The notes beneath the pieces were generated by a model. That model was not told the DNA's origin and searched no databases. It saw only the letters and a program-made list of their open reading frames with translations. Made by a program: the position numbers and the translations under genes. From contig CANMDE010000005.1 of the NCBI GenBank assembly GCA_947496535.1, positions 1-64,000 on the forward strand: a DNA stretch of 64,000 nt, read 5' to 3'. This stretch comes from an uncultured Paracoccaceae bacterium (GTDB lineage Bacteria; Pseudomonadota; Alphaproteobacteria; Rhodobacterales; Rhodobacteraceae). Below, in pieces: positions 33,823 to 44,969 of this stretch (the stretch's first letter is position 1; every line of letters starts with the position of its first letter).

Positions 33823-33912
33823 GGAGGAGTGGCAGAGTGGTTGAATGCACCGGTCTTGAAAACCGACGTAGGTGAAAGTCTACCGTGGGTTCGAATCCCA
33901 CCTCCTCCGCCA
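33823..33912 (+). tRNA. tRNA-Ser (anticodon UGA)
   Basis: A 90-base type II tRNA. The acceptor GGAGGAG (33823-33829) pairs with CTCCTCC (33902-33908), then G and an encoded CCA (33910-33912). The anticodon stem-loop is CGGTC-TTGAAAA-CCG with anticodon TGA, a long variable arm (GTAGGTGAAAGTCTAC) follows, and the T-loop GTTCGAATC is present. It decodes UCA-family serine codons. No 3'-end duplicate that would mark an integrated element was seen downstream. Confidence 0.97.
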
Positions 33913-34045
33913 TTGTCGCTATCGGCCGCTATTTTCTGTCCGGGCGCATTTGGCTGCTATATAAGGCAGGCACCCTGATGCAGGTCACCGTCATGAGCAG
34001 AGTGTGGTGTTGTAGCGGCCGGGCGGTTCTCATGAGGAAAGTCTT

Positions 34046-34627
34046 TTGACCGACGACATGTCGAATGGTTGGGACGCTGTATCTAACGCGTTTATTGGTA
34101 GACGGTCTGAAATCGGTCTTTCAACGATCCGAAAGTGGGCGATGTCGCTTCCTCGCGGTGGTTCTGTTATCGATCTTGGAGCCGGGTATGGTGAGCCACT
34201 GACTGCTGCTATGATCTCTGAAGGCTTTGACGTTTGTGCGATCGATGCATCGCCGAAAATGGTGGCTGCATTTCGGCAGCGCTTTCCCGAGGTGCCGGTT
34301 GCGTGTGAGCGTGCTGAGAACAGCCATTTTTTTGGCCGTACATTCGACGGTATTTTGGCGGTCGGGCTTGTGTTTTTGTTGCCCGAAGAGGGTCAGCGGG
34401 AACTTATCCGGCGTATGGCTGCCGCGCTTGTCCCAGTGGGCCGACTGTTATTCTCTGCGCCGCGAGAGGTTTGCGCATGGGAGGATTCTTTGACCGGACT
34501 GCAGTCAATATCGCTTGGCGCTGAGGAGTATCGACGCCTCCTGGCGACGTTTCGACTTCAGCTGGTAGCGGAATACGTCGACGAAGGCGGAAACCATTAC
34601 TATGACGCCTGCAAGGTTACTTCCTGA
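34046..34627 (+). CDS. Class I SAM-dependent methyltransferase
   Basis: A 193-residue Rossmann-fold methyltransferase. Motif I is SVIDLGAGYGEPLTAAM (near 40), the acidic loop is VCAIDASPKMVAAF, and a FDGILAVGLVFLLPEE segment fits motif IV. The C-terminal part is short. The substrate is unknown. I use the TTG at 34046, which has GAGGAAA just upstream; an ATG four codons later would be too far from it. It sits directly downstream of tRNA-Ser, on the same strand, and convergent with pqiC. Confidence 0.82.
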   Translation: MTDDMSNGWDAVSNAFIGRRSEIGLSTIRKWAMSLPRGGSVIDLGAGYGEPLTAAMISEGFDVCAIDASPKMVAAFRQRFPEVPVACERAENSHFFGRTFDGILAVGLVFLLPEEGQRELIRRMAAALVPVGRLLFSAPREVCAWEDSLTGLQSISLGAEEYRRLLATFRLQLVAEYVDEGGNHYYDACKVTS

Positions 34628-34672
34628 GCCATTGGTCCCGACTTGGCCGTCAACCAAGCTGAATGACCGCTA

Positions 34673-35233
34673 CTACCGCGCAAGACTACGAGCGATTTGT
34701 TCCGACAAGGTGAGGATCGCCGCGGACTGGGCCTCGGCGATGCCGGTCAGGCCGGTATCCGCCACTGGTGCATCAATCGCAAAGGGCTGTACGCTGTTGG
34801 GGAATTCGATACCGTCGCCGCCCACGTAGTATTGCCCGGTCAGACGGAACGTCCCATCAGCACCTGCCAGCATTTGTTCGATCCGTATATCAATTGCCAC
34901 GTCGGGCAGGTCGACAAAAGGCCATGGGTCCGGCCCGACATCCGTGTTCAGAATGTCACTCAGATGACGTGCGATGTTCAGCGTGATGGCCCGCTGAGGG
35001 TCATCGGCCCAAAGGATCTCGCTATTGCTGCTGATCAGGCCCTCGGGGGTCTGCAGCGATATCTCTTCTGCTGCGGCGTATGTGGGAAGTGAAACGCTGC
35101 GCACCATTGCGCTGCTGACAAGCGGTTGCAGTTCAAGTTGTGACTGCAACGGCGTCAGTGCCAGGCGGTCGGGAGATGCCCCGCAGGCGGCAAGTGTGGC
35201 GCAAAAGCCGATGAGCACATGTTTTTTCATCAC
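34673..35233 (-). CDS. pqiC: PqiC-type ABC transport auxiliary lipoprotein
   Basis: A 186-residue lipoprotein with signal KKHVLIGFCATLAAC (lipobox LAAC, Cys near 17) and the ABC_trans_aux (former DUF330) fold. Supporting stretches are RSVSLPTYAAAEEI and DVAIDIRIEQMLAGADGTFRLTGQYYV. PqiC is the outer-membrane-anchored partner of PqiB in a trans-envelope lipid transport route. It is last in the pqi operon, 1 base after pqiB. Confidence 0.85.
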   Translation of the reverse strand: MMKKHVLIGFCATLAACGASPDRLALTPLQSQLELQPLVSSAMVRSVSLPTYAAAEEISLQTPEGLISSNSEILWADDPQRAITLNIARHLSDILNTDVGPDPWPFVDLPDVAIDIRIEQMLAGADGTFRLTGQYYVGGDGIEFPNSVQPFAIDAPVADTGLTGIAEAQSAAILTLSEQIARSLAR

Positions 35234-35234
35234 A

Positions 35235-37328
35235 TTACCGTCCTGTCAAAAGCGAGTTCGGGTTGCGTTGGATCGTCCGCGCCAGATTGGCAATCGCATC
35301 AGCGGCCGCCTGTATGTCGCGCAGGGTTGAGATCGTTTCGGCGCTGAAGCGTGATCTGTCACCGTAGCTTTCGAGTACTGCTTCGGTCTGCGCAACAAGG
35401 CTGCTTGCCCGGTTGGAGAGTTCGGGGAGGCCAGCCACCGCCTCTTCGATGGCGGCGGCAGCTTCATTTGCCGACTCCAACGCGGCGTTGACGTTTTCGA
35501 TGGCCCCACCTTCGCGCACCTCGGCGAGAAACGCCCTCAGCTCGTCCAGAGAACCTGTCAGCGCGCGGGGTAGATCGGCGGTCTCATCACTGCCCAGAAG
35601 CGTGTCGATGGTGGCGAGCGTTTCGGTCGCTTCCTCGACCAGCGACTCTACTGCTAACCCATTGGCCTTGGCCGCCAAGGCTTCGATTTCGGTGGTGATG
35701 GCAGGTAGATTTTCGGTTGCGAGAGATATGTTTTCTGTGGCGGCATCCGCCTTGTCTATAATGTCGGTGAGTTTGGTGACGAGTTCGGCTTCGCTCGCTT
35801 CTGCTAGGATACTGTTGAGGTCGTTGATGGCGGTGCGAAGATCGCCCGGAATGGCTTGCAAATCTTCGGATGCAACAAGGTTGCGTGCCTCATCAACCAG
35901 GGTCATCACGGATGTCGGGATGTTACGTGTGGCCTGATCGCTGGCCAGCGATTCCAGACTGGTCATCAGGTCGATGGTGCTGTCCATCAGTTCTTCGATT
36001 GGCAGCGCGTTGATGCGGGCGAGTACGCCCTCGGCGGTGGCGGCCACGTCGGAGATCACTGATTCAGTTGTCGGGATGACGGGGTAGGGGCCGGAGGTTC
36101 GGTTCAGGATGGCGGGCAGGGCGTCCTCCAGTTCGACCAGTTCCACGACAAGCGTGCCCGCCAGAATATTCCCCGTGACCAGCCGCGCCCGCAGGCCGCG
36201 CGATACGAAATCCGACAGTAACGTGAGTACTTCGTCCGGGGTTGCGTCCTCGTCCATGCCAAAACGGGTCGGTTCAAGCGCGAGTACGGTTTGTAGCACG
36301 ACTTGTGCATCGGCACCTTCGCCCACCACGACCGCATTCAAGGCACTGACCTGACCGATCCGGATGCCCTGAAACCGGACGGCTGAGCCAACTGTCAGAC
36401 CTGTGACGGCCTGATCAAAGAGGACTGCGACCTCTACCACTGCTCCTACGGGGTCTTCGAACACGCTGCTGCGCGCCGTATCCTCGTCGTAGAACACATC
36501 GTAGACGGCACCGTCTTCGACCGGGTCGCCGCCTGACACAAGCGAGTCAAAGGCGATGCCTCCCTCGATCAATGAGGCGATAGAGTTGAAATCGAGCAAG
36601 AAACCGTTCGCGCCGAACGAAACACTGAACCCGGATGTGTCCCAAAATCTCGTATTAGTAGTGAGCCGCCGGTCATAGGGTGCTTCGATAAAGGCATTGA
36701 CCACCACCTCCGTCGCATCAAGTGAAAGTTGCGGTTCTTCCAGATAACCGACCTGAATGCCCTTGTGCAGCACGGGTGCCCCTGCCAACAGGGCCGACCC
36801 GCTACTGGCGCGCAACACGATCCGGGTGCCGCGTTGATTGGCGGTTGTCAAAATCGGCTCTTCCGATCCGATGAATTTGTACTGTTGGACGTCTGCGTCG
36901 GTGTCCCATGATCCACCGATATAGACACCGGAAAGGACTGTTTGCAGCCCGCTGATCCCTCGGACAGAGACATCAGGTTCGACCACCCAGAATTGCGCAT
37001 CATCATCGAGATAAGGGGCCACATTGTTATCGACCCGCGCGTAGACGAGGACATCGCCGAGACCGTCGGCAAACTTCACACTCTCGACTTGACCAATATC
37101 GACGTCGCGAAATTTGATCATGGTTTCGCCAGCAGTGATGCCGGAGGCGTCTTCGAAGCTGATCTCGATCAGCGTTCCCCGGTCCGAATAATTCTGCCAC
37201 GCCGCCCAAAGCGATATGCCGAGCGCGATTAGCGGTACGAACCAGACGAGCGACAGCCGTTGCCAGAGTTTTGGTTTGACGGGCCGCACATCCATGGGGG
37301 CGGGGCCGCTCGACGTTTTGTCTGTCAT
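35235..37328 (-). CDS. pqiB: PqiB-type MCE protein
   Basis: A 697-residue protein with one N-terminal membrane anchor (LSLVWFVPLIALGISLWAAW, about 25-44). Three MCE/MlaD domains follow (about 45-145, 155-260 and 285-395), then a long helical C-terminal part (about 420-690), in which heptad-like alternation suggests a coiled-coil tunnel. PqiB forms a periplasmic hexameric syringe that carries phospholipids between the membranes. Its ATG overlaps the stop of the second PqiA gene (ATGA) and it is followed by pqiC. Confidence 0.92.
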   Translation of the reverse strand: MTDKTSSGPAPMDVRPVKPKLWQRLSLVWFVPLIALGISLWAAWQNYSDRGTLIEISFEDASGITAGETMIKFRDVDIGQVESVKFADGLGDVLVYARVDNNVAPYLDDDAQFWVVEPDVSVRGISGLQTVLSGVYIGGSWDTDADVQQYKFIGSEEPILTTANQRGTRIVLRASSGSALLAGAPVLHKGIQVGYLEEPQLSLDATEVVVNAFIEAPYDRRLTTNTRFWDTSGFSVSFGANGFLLDFNSIASLIEGGIAFDSLVSGGDPVEDGAVYDVFYDEDTARSSVFEDPVGAVVEVAVLFDQAVTGLTVGSAVRFQGIRIGQVSALNAVVVGEGADAQVVLQTVLALEPTRFGMDEDATPDEVLTLLSDFVSRGLRARLVTGNILAGTLVVELVELEDALPAILNRTSGPYPVIPTTESVISDVAATAEGVLARINALPIEELMDSTIDLMTSLESLASDQATRNIPTSVMTLVDEARNLVASEDLQAIPGDLRTAINDLNSILAEASEAELVTKLTDIIDKADAATENISLATENLPAITTEIEALAAKANGLAVESLVEEATETLATIDTLLGSDETADLPRALTGSLDELRAFLAEVREGGAIENVNAALESANEAAAAIEEAVAGLPELSNRASSLVAQTEAVLESYGDRSRFSAETISTLRDIQAAADAIANLARTIQRNPNSLLTGR

Positions 37329-37957
37329 GACGGTGTCCTGTCCGCATCCCAGATCAGTCGGGAGTCAAAGCTTTGAGCTGCAAGCATGGTAAATATAACC
37401 GATAATGCAAAACTGATGGCAGCGATGCCGGGATTGATTGTTGCTATCGTATCGAGTTGCACGAGGGCGGACAGGATTGCAACGACAAAGACGTCGATCA
37501 TCGACCAGCGCCCGATGAATTCCACGATCTCATAGGTCTTGTGACGTCCGTGTTGCTGGTCTTTCGCACCTTTTTGTACGCTTATCGCCAGATGCATAAT
37601 CGCGATGAATTTACCGACGGGGATCACGACCGAGGCTACAAAGACGATCAGTGCGATGCCCCAAGACCCATGTTCGAAGAGTTCAACGACGCCACCGATG
37701 ATCGTGCTTTCGGTTCGTTCTACGAGAGTAGAGGTCAGCAGCATCGGATAGATGTTTGCTGGAAAGTAGGCGATGATCCCGGCGATCAGCCACGCCCAGA
37801 CCTTTTGCAGGCTTTGTACGTCACGGCTGACAAGTACTCCACCGCAGCGTTTGCAGACTGGCTGATCCAGCCGATGGACTTGACCACAACGCTGGCAGGC
37901 AATCAGGCCCGCCTCGCGTGCTGTCGTCAGGCCGCTGATTGATCCAGTGCTTCCCAA
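37325..37957 (-). CDS. pqiA: PqiA-like protein, second half-size copy
   Basis: About 210 residues of the paraquat-inducible protein A family. An N-terminal zinc ribbon (IACQRCGQ...VCKRCGG; CxxC pairs near 18 and 33) is followed by four membrane helices (from WAWLIAGIIAYFPANIYPML). E. coli PqiA is a single protein with two such units; here they are separate genes. The start is uncertain. An ATG at 38023 would overlap the upstream gene by 97 bases, so I prefer the TTG at 37957. A CTG at 37930, overlapping the upstream TGA in CTGA, is also attractive. Confidence 0.8.
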   Translation of the reverse strand: MGSTGSISGLTTAREAGLIACQRCGQVHRLDQPVCKRCGGVLVSRDVQSLQKVWAWLIAGIIAYFPANIYPMLLTSTLVERTESTIIGGVVELFEHGSWGIALIVFVASVVIPVGKFIAIMHLAISVQKGAKDQQHGRHKTYEIVEFIGRWSMIDVFVVAILSALVQLDTIATINPGIAAISFALSVIFTMLAAQSFDSRLIWDADRTPS

Positions 37958-38580
37958 ATCGAATACCTGCAAATCAGTTGATCTTTCAGCACGGTGATCA
38001 CCACCACACCGGCAAAGGCCCAAAAAGCGGGGCCGAGTGTGACCGTGGCCATGCCTGCCACTTTAATCAGTGCCACGGTGACGCCGACGATAAATATTTC
38101 GGCCATGCTCCACGGGCGCAACCATTCGGCCAGCCCGAACGCTTCCCTTGCCCGACGGCGTGGTTTGGTTTCGCGCACCAGTGGCCCTAGCGCATAGACA
38201 AGCGCGCCGAGCCTGATCAGCGGAATTACAACGATGAAGAAGGCCACGATGATCGCCAATGGGGCCGCAAACCCGTCCTGAAAGGCCAGGATGGCGTCGA
38301 TAACCGATGTGGCGTTGTGATGGCCCCCGGCGTCTAGCGACAGAAACGGAAAGCTGATTGCCGCCAGCAGCATGATGAACGCTGTCAGCGCAAGGCTGAG
38401 TATCTGCGCGATTGCAGCCGGTTGCGAAGTCATCAGCAAAGTGCCGCAACGCTGACAATGGGCCCGTGCGCCTGTAGGCAATTCGGTGGCTTGATGAAGC
38501 GTATCGCATTGCGGACAGGCGACAAGGTCGTCCAGAGTCGGCAATCCGGTCGCTTTGTCTTGTGTACCTTTGGTTTGCAT
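37927..38580 (-). CDS. pqiA: PqiA-like protein, first half-size copy
   Basis: About 217 residues with an N-terminal zinc ribbon (VACPQCDT...AHCQRCGT) and four membrane helices (FIMLLAAISFPFLSL onward). It is of the same family as the next gene downstream, with which it makes up the equivalent of one full PqiA. It probably feeds lipids to PqiB at the inner membrane. The start is ATG at 38580 with AAGGAAAG upstream; a longer frame from 38613 lacks a ribosome site. It heads the pqiAABC operon. Confidence 0.86.
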   Translation of the reverse strand: MQTKGTQDKATGLPTLDDLVACPQCDTLHQATELPTGARAHCQRCGTLLMTSQPAAIAQILSLALTAFIMLLAAISFPFLSLDAGGHHNATSVIDAILAFQDGFAAPLAIIVAFFIVVIPLIRLGALVYALGPLVRETKPRRRAREAFGLAEWLRPWSMAEIFIVGVTVALIKVAGMATVTLGPAFWAFAGVVVITVLKDQLICRYSIWEALDQSAA

Positions 38581-38657
38581 GGCTTTCCTTACGATGCCAC
38601 GCTTTGGTGGCATCGATCAAAGATAGGTCAGGGCAAAGGTAAGAACAAGCGTTGCCC

Positions 38658-40963
<2,306 letters not shown>

Positions 40964-41157
40964 TTGTTGCCTGCCTGTTCTGCGGTTTTTCCGCCTTTTC
41001 CCGAATCTTAGACCAGAGTTTGTATCCAGGCGACTCGTTTTTGCCGTCAGGTCAATTCTGTTCGAGCAGGGCCGCAATGTTGCAACGCAATGCTTTGTGG
41101 TCGCACCGACTGCTTTGCTCTAGTTTGTTGTTAACAAGCCGATGGAAAGAGGGGCGT

Positions 41158-42012
41158 ATGGTGATCGGGGCAGCCATAAATTTTTGGAAATTGATGCGCG
41201 ATGTCTGGAACATGGCCGCGGAAAAGCACGTCGGCCTGATCGCGGCTGGTGTGGCGTTTTTCGGAATGTTTGGCATTTTTCCGGGAATTGCAGCGGTCAT
41301 CGCTATTTTTGGGCTCGTTTCAGATCCGGTGATCGTGGGCGAACAATTGGCGCTTTTGGAAGGTGTTATCCCCCCCGACGCCTATCAGTTGATGTCGGGA
41401 CAAATAAGCGCGCTGACGTCTGCAGAGGGGCAGACATTGGGATGGGCAACATTTGTATCTATTGCGCTTGCTTTATGGTCTTGTCGTGCTGGTGTGGGCG
41501 CGCTGATTGGCGGGTTGAACGCCATTGCCGGACAGCGGATGCGTAAGGGCTGGTGGCAGGTCATTGTGGCCCTGATGTTGACTGTCGCCCTTGTGTTTCT
41601 GGCGATTGTGGCCCTGTTGGCTGTGGTTGTGCTGCCGATTGCGCTGCAATTCATTCCGGTTGCGTCTTCGGTTGCATGGTTGCTGGAAGCCGCGCGTTGG
41701 GCGATTGCGTTGACCGCGTTGATGACAGGCCTGAGCCTGCTTTATCGCTTTGGTCCGGCCCGAACCGAGAGCCGGGGCAGATGGATCACCGTCGGTGCCG
41801 TCGTTGTTGTGCTGGCGTGGATTGCCGCGTCCGCCGGTCTGTCATTCTACCTGACCAATTTCGCCAGCTATAACGAGGTTTACGGCTCTATCGGAGCGGT
41901 GATTGGTTTGCTGCTGTGGCTTTATGTAAGCGCGTATCTGATCCTTCTGGGGGCCGCTTTGAATGTGCGTGTCCACCGCATCGGATGGGGCCATTCAGAT
42001 CAAGCGGATTAG
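41158..42012 (+). CDS. YihY/virulence factor BrkB family membrane protein
   Basis: A 284-residue integral membrane protein with about six helices. Family hallmarks are AAEKHVGLIAAGVAFFGMFGIFPGIAAVIAI near the N-terminus, YRFGPART near 200 and GSIGAVIGLLLWLYVSAYLILLGAALN near the C-terminus. YihY-family proteins were once mis-annotated as RNase BN; their true role is unclear, possibly envelope-related. The ATG at 41158 has AAAGAGGGG upstream; a long upstream extension is a shadow frame antisense to the kinase. It overlaps kynU convergently by four bases. Confidence 0.9.
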   Translation: MVIGAAINFWKLMRDVWNMAAEKHVGLIAAGVAFFGMFGIFPGIAAVIAIFGLVSDPVIVGEQLALLEGVIPPDAYQLMSGQISALTSAEGQTLGWATFVSIALALWSCRAGVGALIGGLNAIAGQRMRKGWWQVIVALMLTVALVFLAIVALLAVVVLPIALQFIPVASSVAWLLEAARWAIALTALMTGLSLLYRFGPARTESRGRWITVGAVVVVLAWIAASAGLSFYLTNFASYNEVYGSIGAVIGLLLWLYVSAYLILLGAALNVRVHRIGWGHSDQAD

Positions 42013-43202
42013 GTCACAGCAGCGCGGGTCTGATAGGCTGGATTGTCCCATAGTTGGTTTTGCATCACATCGGCTATGATGCTGATCGCCTGATCGACGT
42101 CTACGCTGTCGATGAACAGCGGGGTGAACCCGAAACGCATGATGTCAGGCGCGCGGAAATCGCCGATGACCCCTTTCGCGATGCAGGCCTGCATGGCCGC
42201 GTAGCCTTCTGCAAAACGAAACGATACCTGACTACCACGCAGCAGGGGATCGCGCGGACTGGCGAGGGTTAGCATGGGGCAGGTGGCCTCGATCCCTGCG
42301 ATGAATTGTTCGGTCAGCGCGACAGAGGTGGCGCGAACCGATGCCACATCGACCCCGTCCCAGATGTCCAGCGCCGCTTCAAGTGCTGCCATTTGCAAAA
42401 CCGACGGCGTGCCGACCCGCATCCGCTCAATGCCGGCGCCCGGGCGGTAGTCCAGATCAAAGGCGAAAGGGGCTTCGTGTCCGAGCCAGCCGGAAAGGGC
42501 CGGTTTGCAGGTGTCGATATGTTCGGGGGCGACGTAAATGAAGGCGGGCGCGCCGGGGCCGCCGTTGAGGTATTTGTAGGTGCAACCCACAGCGAAATCG
42601 ACGTTGCAGGCCGTGACGTTGACTTCAATTGCGCCAGCGGAATGCGCTAAATCCCAGAGGCTTATCGCCCCAACCTCGTGTGTTTTATCTGTTAGTGTCG
42701 CCATGTCGTGAAGACGGCCGGTGCGGTAATCCACCTCGGTCAGCATGACCACGGCAACTTCATCGTTGATATTGTCGGCGACGTCTTGCGGAGCGACGAC
42801 CCGCAATTCATGACCTTTGCCAAGGGTGCGGATCAGACCTTCTGCCATATAGATATCAGTGGGGAAGTTGCCGCTGTCGGTCAGGATAACCTTGCGGTCG
42901 GGTGCCAGATCGAGGGCTGCGGCGAGGGCCTGATAGACCTTGATCGACAAGGTATCGCCCAGAACGGTTGTGCCGGGCTGTGCGCCGATAAGTCGCCCGA
43001 CCCGATCCGCCAGAACCGAAGGCTGCGCCATCCAGCCCGCGCGGTTCCAGCCGGTGATCAGCATCTCACCCCATTCATCTGTGACCGCTTGGCTGACGCG
43101 GCCAGCCGCAGTCTTGGGCAGTGGTCCCAAGGAGTTGCCATTGAGATAGATCATCCCGTCAGGCAGATGCAGCATCGCTTTGGTCGCCGCGAAATTGGTC
43201 AT
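42009..43202 (-). CDS. kynU: Kynureninase
   Basis: A 397-residue fold-type I PLP enzyme with MIYLNGNSLGPLPK at the start, the PLP-lysine motif GCTYKYLNGGPGAPAF near 225 and SLWDLAHSAGAI near 198. It cleaves kynurenine (or 3-hydroxykynurenine) to anthranilate or 3-hydroxyanthranilate plus alanine in tryptophan catabolism. The ATG at 43202 is preferred; a GTG at 43214 inside the preceding gene is the alternative. It lies 1 base after the DUF1304 gene; an SDR gene precedes that, so the three may be one operon. No kynurenine formamidase or dioxygenase is seen nearby. Confidence 0.94.
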   Translation of the reverse strand: MTNFAATKAMLHLPDGMIYLNGNSLGPLPKTAAGRVSQAVTDEWGEMLITGWNRAGWMAQPSVLADRVGRLIGAQPGTTVLGDTLSIKVYQALAAALDLAPDRKVILTDSGNFPTDIYMAEGLIRTLGKGHELRVVAPQDVADNINDEVAVVMLTEVDYRTGRLHDMATLTDKTHEVGAISLWDLAHSAGAIEVNVTACNVDFAVGCTYKYLNGGPGAPAFIYVAPEHIDTCKPALSGWLGHEAPFAFDLDYRPGAGIERMRVGTPSVLQMAALEAALDIWDGVDVASVRATSVALTEQFIAGIEATCPMLTLASPRDPLLRGSQVSFRFAEGYAAMQACIAKGVIGDFRAPDIMRFGFTPLFIDSVDVDQAISIIADVMQNQLWDNPAYQTRAAVT

Positions 43203-43203
43203 C

Positions 43204-43557
43204 TCAGAGGCCACCGCCCATCGCTAAAAGCGCCAGGGTTGCCGGGATGCACTGGGCGACATAGGCCGCCTTGGTGACTGTGAACCCGCCGTAGAGCCCT
43301 GCAACCAGTACGCAGATCAGTAGATATAATACCATCGTTGTCCCTGCGGGTCCCATGACGAGACCAATCATCAGGCCCACACCGAGAAAGGCATTGTAGA
43401 GTCCTTGATTGGCAGCCATCACGCGGCTTTCGCTGGCGAATTCCGGCGTTGTTCCAAAGACCTTGCGGGTGCGCGGGGCTTCCCATTTGAACATCTCCAG
43501 ATAAAGAAAATAGAGATGGATGGCAGCGACGATGAGTGTGAGTATCGTGGCGAGCAT
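43204..43557 (-). CDS. DUF1304 family membrane protein
   Basis: A 117-residue membrane protein with four helices (ILTLIVAAIHLYFLYLEMF, LYNAFLGVGLMIGLVM, TTMVLYLLICVLVAGL, AQCIPATLALLAM). The conserved FKWEAPRTRKVFG and NQGLYNAFLG motifs mark DUF1304. Function of the family is unknown. It lies between kynU and the SDR gene, probably co-transcribed with both. Confidence 0.9.
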   Translation of the reverse strand: MLATILTLIVAAIHLYFLYLEMFKWEAPRTRKVFGTTPEFASESRVMAANQGLYNAFLGVGLMIGLVMGPAGTTMVLYLLICVLVAGLYGGFTVTKAAYVAQCIPATLALLAMGGGL

Positions 43558-43575
43558 GGTGTGTTTTCCCTGTGT

Positions 43576-44334
43576 TTAGATCTGGCCACCGGCGATCTGG
43601 ATGGTTTGACCATTTACACTTCGTGCGCCGTCAGAGCAGAGCCACATCGCTGCTGCGGTGGTCTCGTCCACCTCTAGCAATATTTGGTGACGGTTGCCCT
43701 TTGCCATCATCTTCAGCGCCTCGTTTTCGTCCACACCGAACCGTTGCATCAGGCCAGGCAATTGGCCGCGCACGATGTCGGTATCCACATAGCCGGGGCA
43801 CAGAGCGTTAAAGGTGATTGGGCTGCGCATGTATTCTTCGGACAGACCACGGATCATGCCGATCACGCCGTGTTTGGTGACCGTATAGGGTATTGCCCCC
43901 TTCAGCCCGTGGACCCCGGCGATTGAACTGACGACGATCATGCGGGCGGGCATGTTGTCGGTCAGCGTTTCGAGAGTGGCCTGAAAGGTCAGGAATACAC
44001 CGTCGAGATTGATCGCCATCATATGCCGCCAGCCGGCAAGGGTAGTTTTGGCGAAGGGTTGCATCTCGGCGATGCCCGCGTTGGCCACGCAGATCTGAAC
44101 CGGACCGCGAGACTTTGCCGCCGCTGCGATACCGTCGCGCACCGATGCCTCGTCGCTGACATCCATTTCGAGTGCTTGAATGCGGGGGGTGAGTGCCGCG
44201 ACCTCTTCGAGTTTGTCCAACCGCCTGCCGGTGATTGTTACTTCCGCCCCGGCCTCGGCCAATGCAATCGCGATCCCTTTGCCGATCCCTGTGCCGCCGC
44301 CAGTGACAAGCGCGTGTTTTCCTTGATGTTCCAT
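43576..44334 (-). CDS. Short-chain dehydrogenase/reductase
   Basis: A 252-residue classical SDR: cofactor motif TGGGTGIGKGIA, CVANAGI, catalytic Ser in VVSSIAG and YTVTK (Tyr/Lys). TITGRRLDKLEE after beta-2 suggests NADP preference (Arg at the ribose-phosphate side). C-terminal PGYVDTDIV and INGQTIQIAGG-like ends are of the FabG/3-hydroxybutyrate dehydrogenase type. It is the first gene of the minus-strand group with DUF1304 and kynU. The substrate cannot be stated. Confidence 0.88.
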   Translation of the reverse strand: MEHQGKHALVTGGGTGIGKGIAIALAEAGAEVTITGRRLDKLEEVAALTPRIQALEMDVSDEASVRDGIAAAAKSRGPVQICVANAGIAEMQPFAKTTLAGWRHMMAINLDGVFLTFQATLETLTDNMPARMIVVSSIAGVHGLKGAIPYTVTKHGVIGMIRGLSEEYMRSPITFNALCPGYVDTDIVRGQLPGLMQRFGVDENEALKMMAKGNRHQILLEVDETTAAAMWLCSDGARSVNGQTIQIAGGQI

Positions 44335-44414
44335 GACGGCCCTCCGGTTTTTCGCGCTATGCTAGCGGTCAGGGCAGTGTGGACAAGCCGAAAGTGTGCC
44401 GCCACAGTAAACGT

Positions 44415-44864
44415 ATGAAATGGATTGATGTTCCCCCGATTTGGCTTTTGCTGGCCGCGATCTGCGCGTGGTGGATCAGCGTGCTTCAACCCGACTGGTT
44501 GCATGTCGGTGGTCCGGTGGCCGATTTTGTTGGCGGGTTGTTTGTCGGGGCGGGCTTGCTACTGCTGCTGTTGGCTGTCGTCGAAATGCGCAAGTGGCGG
44601 ACGACGGTTATTCCGCACCTAGAAGCCAACCATCTTGTGACAACTGGCGTTTTCGCGCGCTCTCGCAATCCAATATATCTGGGGGACGCTGTGATTTTGG
44701 CGGGCTTATGTTTGCGCTGGGATGCGCCTTTGGCGCTGCTTTTGGTGCCGCTGTTCGTTTTCACGATCACCTATCGCTTCATTCTTCCAGAAGAAGACCG
44801 TCTACGTCGCAAATTCAGAGCTGAATTTGCCAGCTATTGCCAAAAGACGCGACGTTGGGTGTGA
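44415..44864 (+). CDS. Isoprenylcysteine carboxyl methyltransferase-like membrane protein
   Basis: A 149-residue protein with four membrane helices and the ICMT/PEMT C-terminal signature: GVFARSRNPIYLGDAVILAG, then ILPEEDRLRRKFRAEFASYC and TRRW. The family uses SAM to methylate carboxyl, amino or thiol groups of membrane-associated molecules; bacterial targets are mostly unknown. The ATG at 44415 is chosen over a GTG 12 codons earlier, neither having a clear ribosome site. It lies about 100 bases before pntA. Confidence 0.82.
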   Translation: MKWIDVPPIWLLLAAICAWWISVLQPDWLHVGGPVADFVGGLFVGAGLLLLLLAVVEMRKWRTTVIPHLEANHLVTTGVFARSRNPIYLGDAVILAGLCLRWDAPLALLLVPLFVFTITYRFILPEEDRLRRKFRAEFASYCQKTRRWV

Positions 44865-44969
44865 CTGTTAGCGCATGACAATTCAGAACCTGACGGTACA
44901 CGTCTTGTGAATCATAAATGCGACCTATAGTGGAACCTGGGCGACATATAATTATCAGGGGGACGGTCC

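Noticed and set aside
33823..34627. tRNA-Ser followed by a methyltransferase as a possible integration site of a genomic island
   Set aside because: No integrase gene and no duplicated tRNA 3' end were seen downstream; the neighbouring pqi operon looks like core genome.
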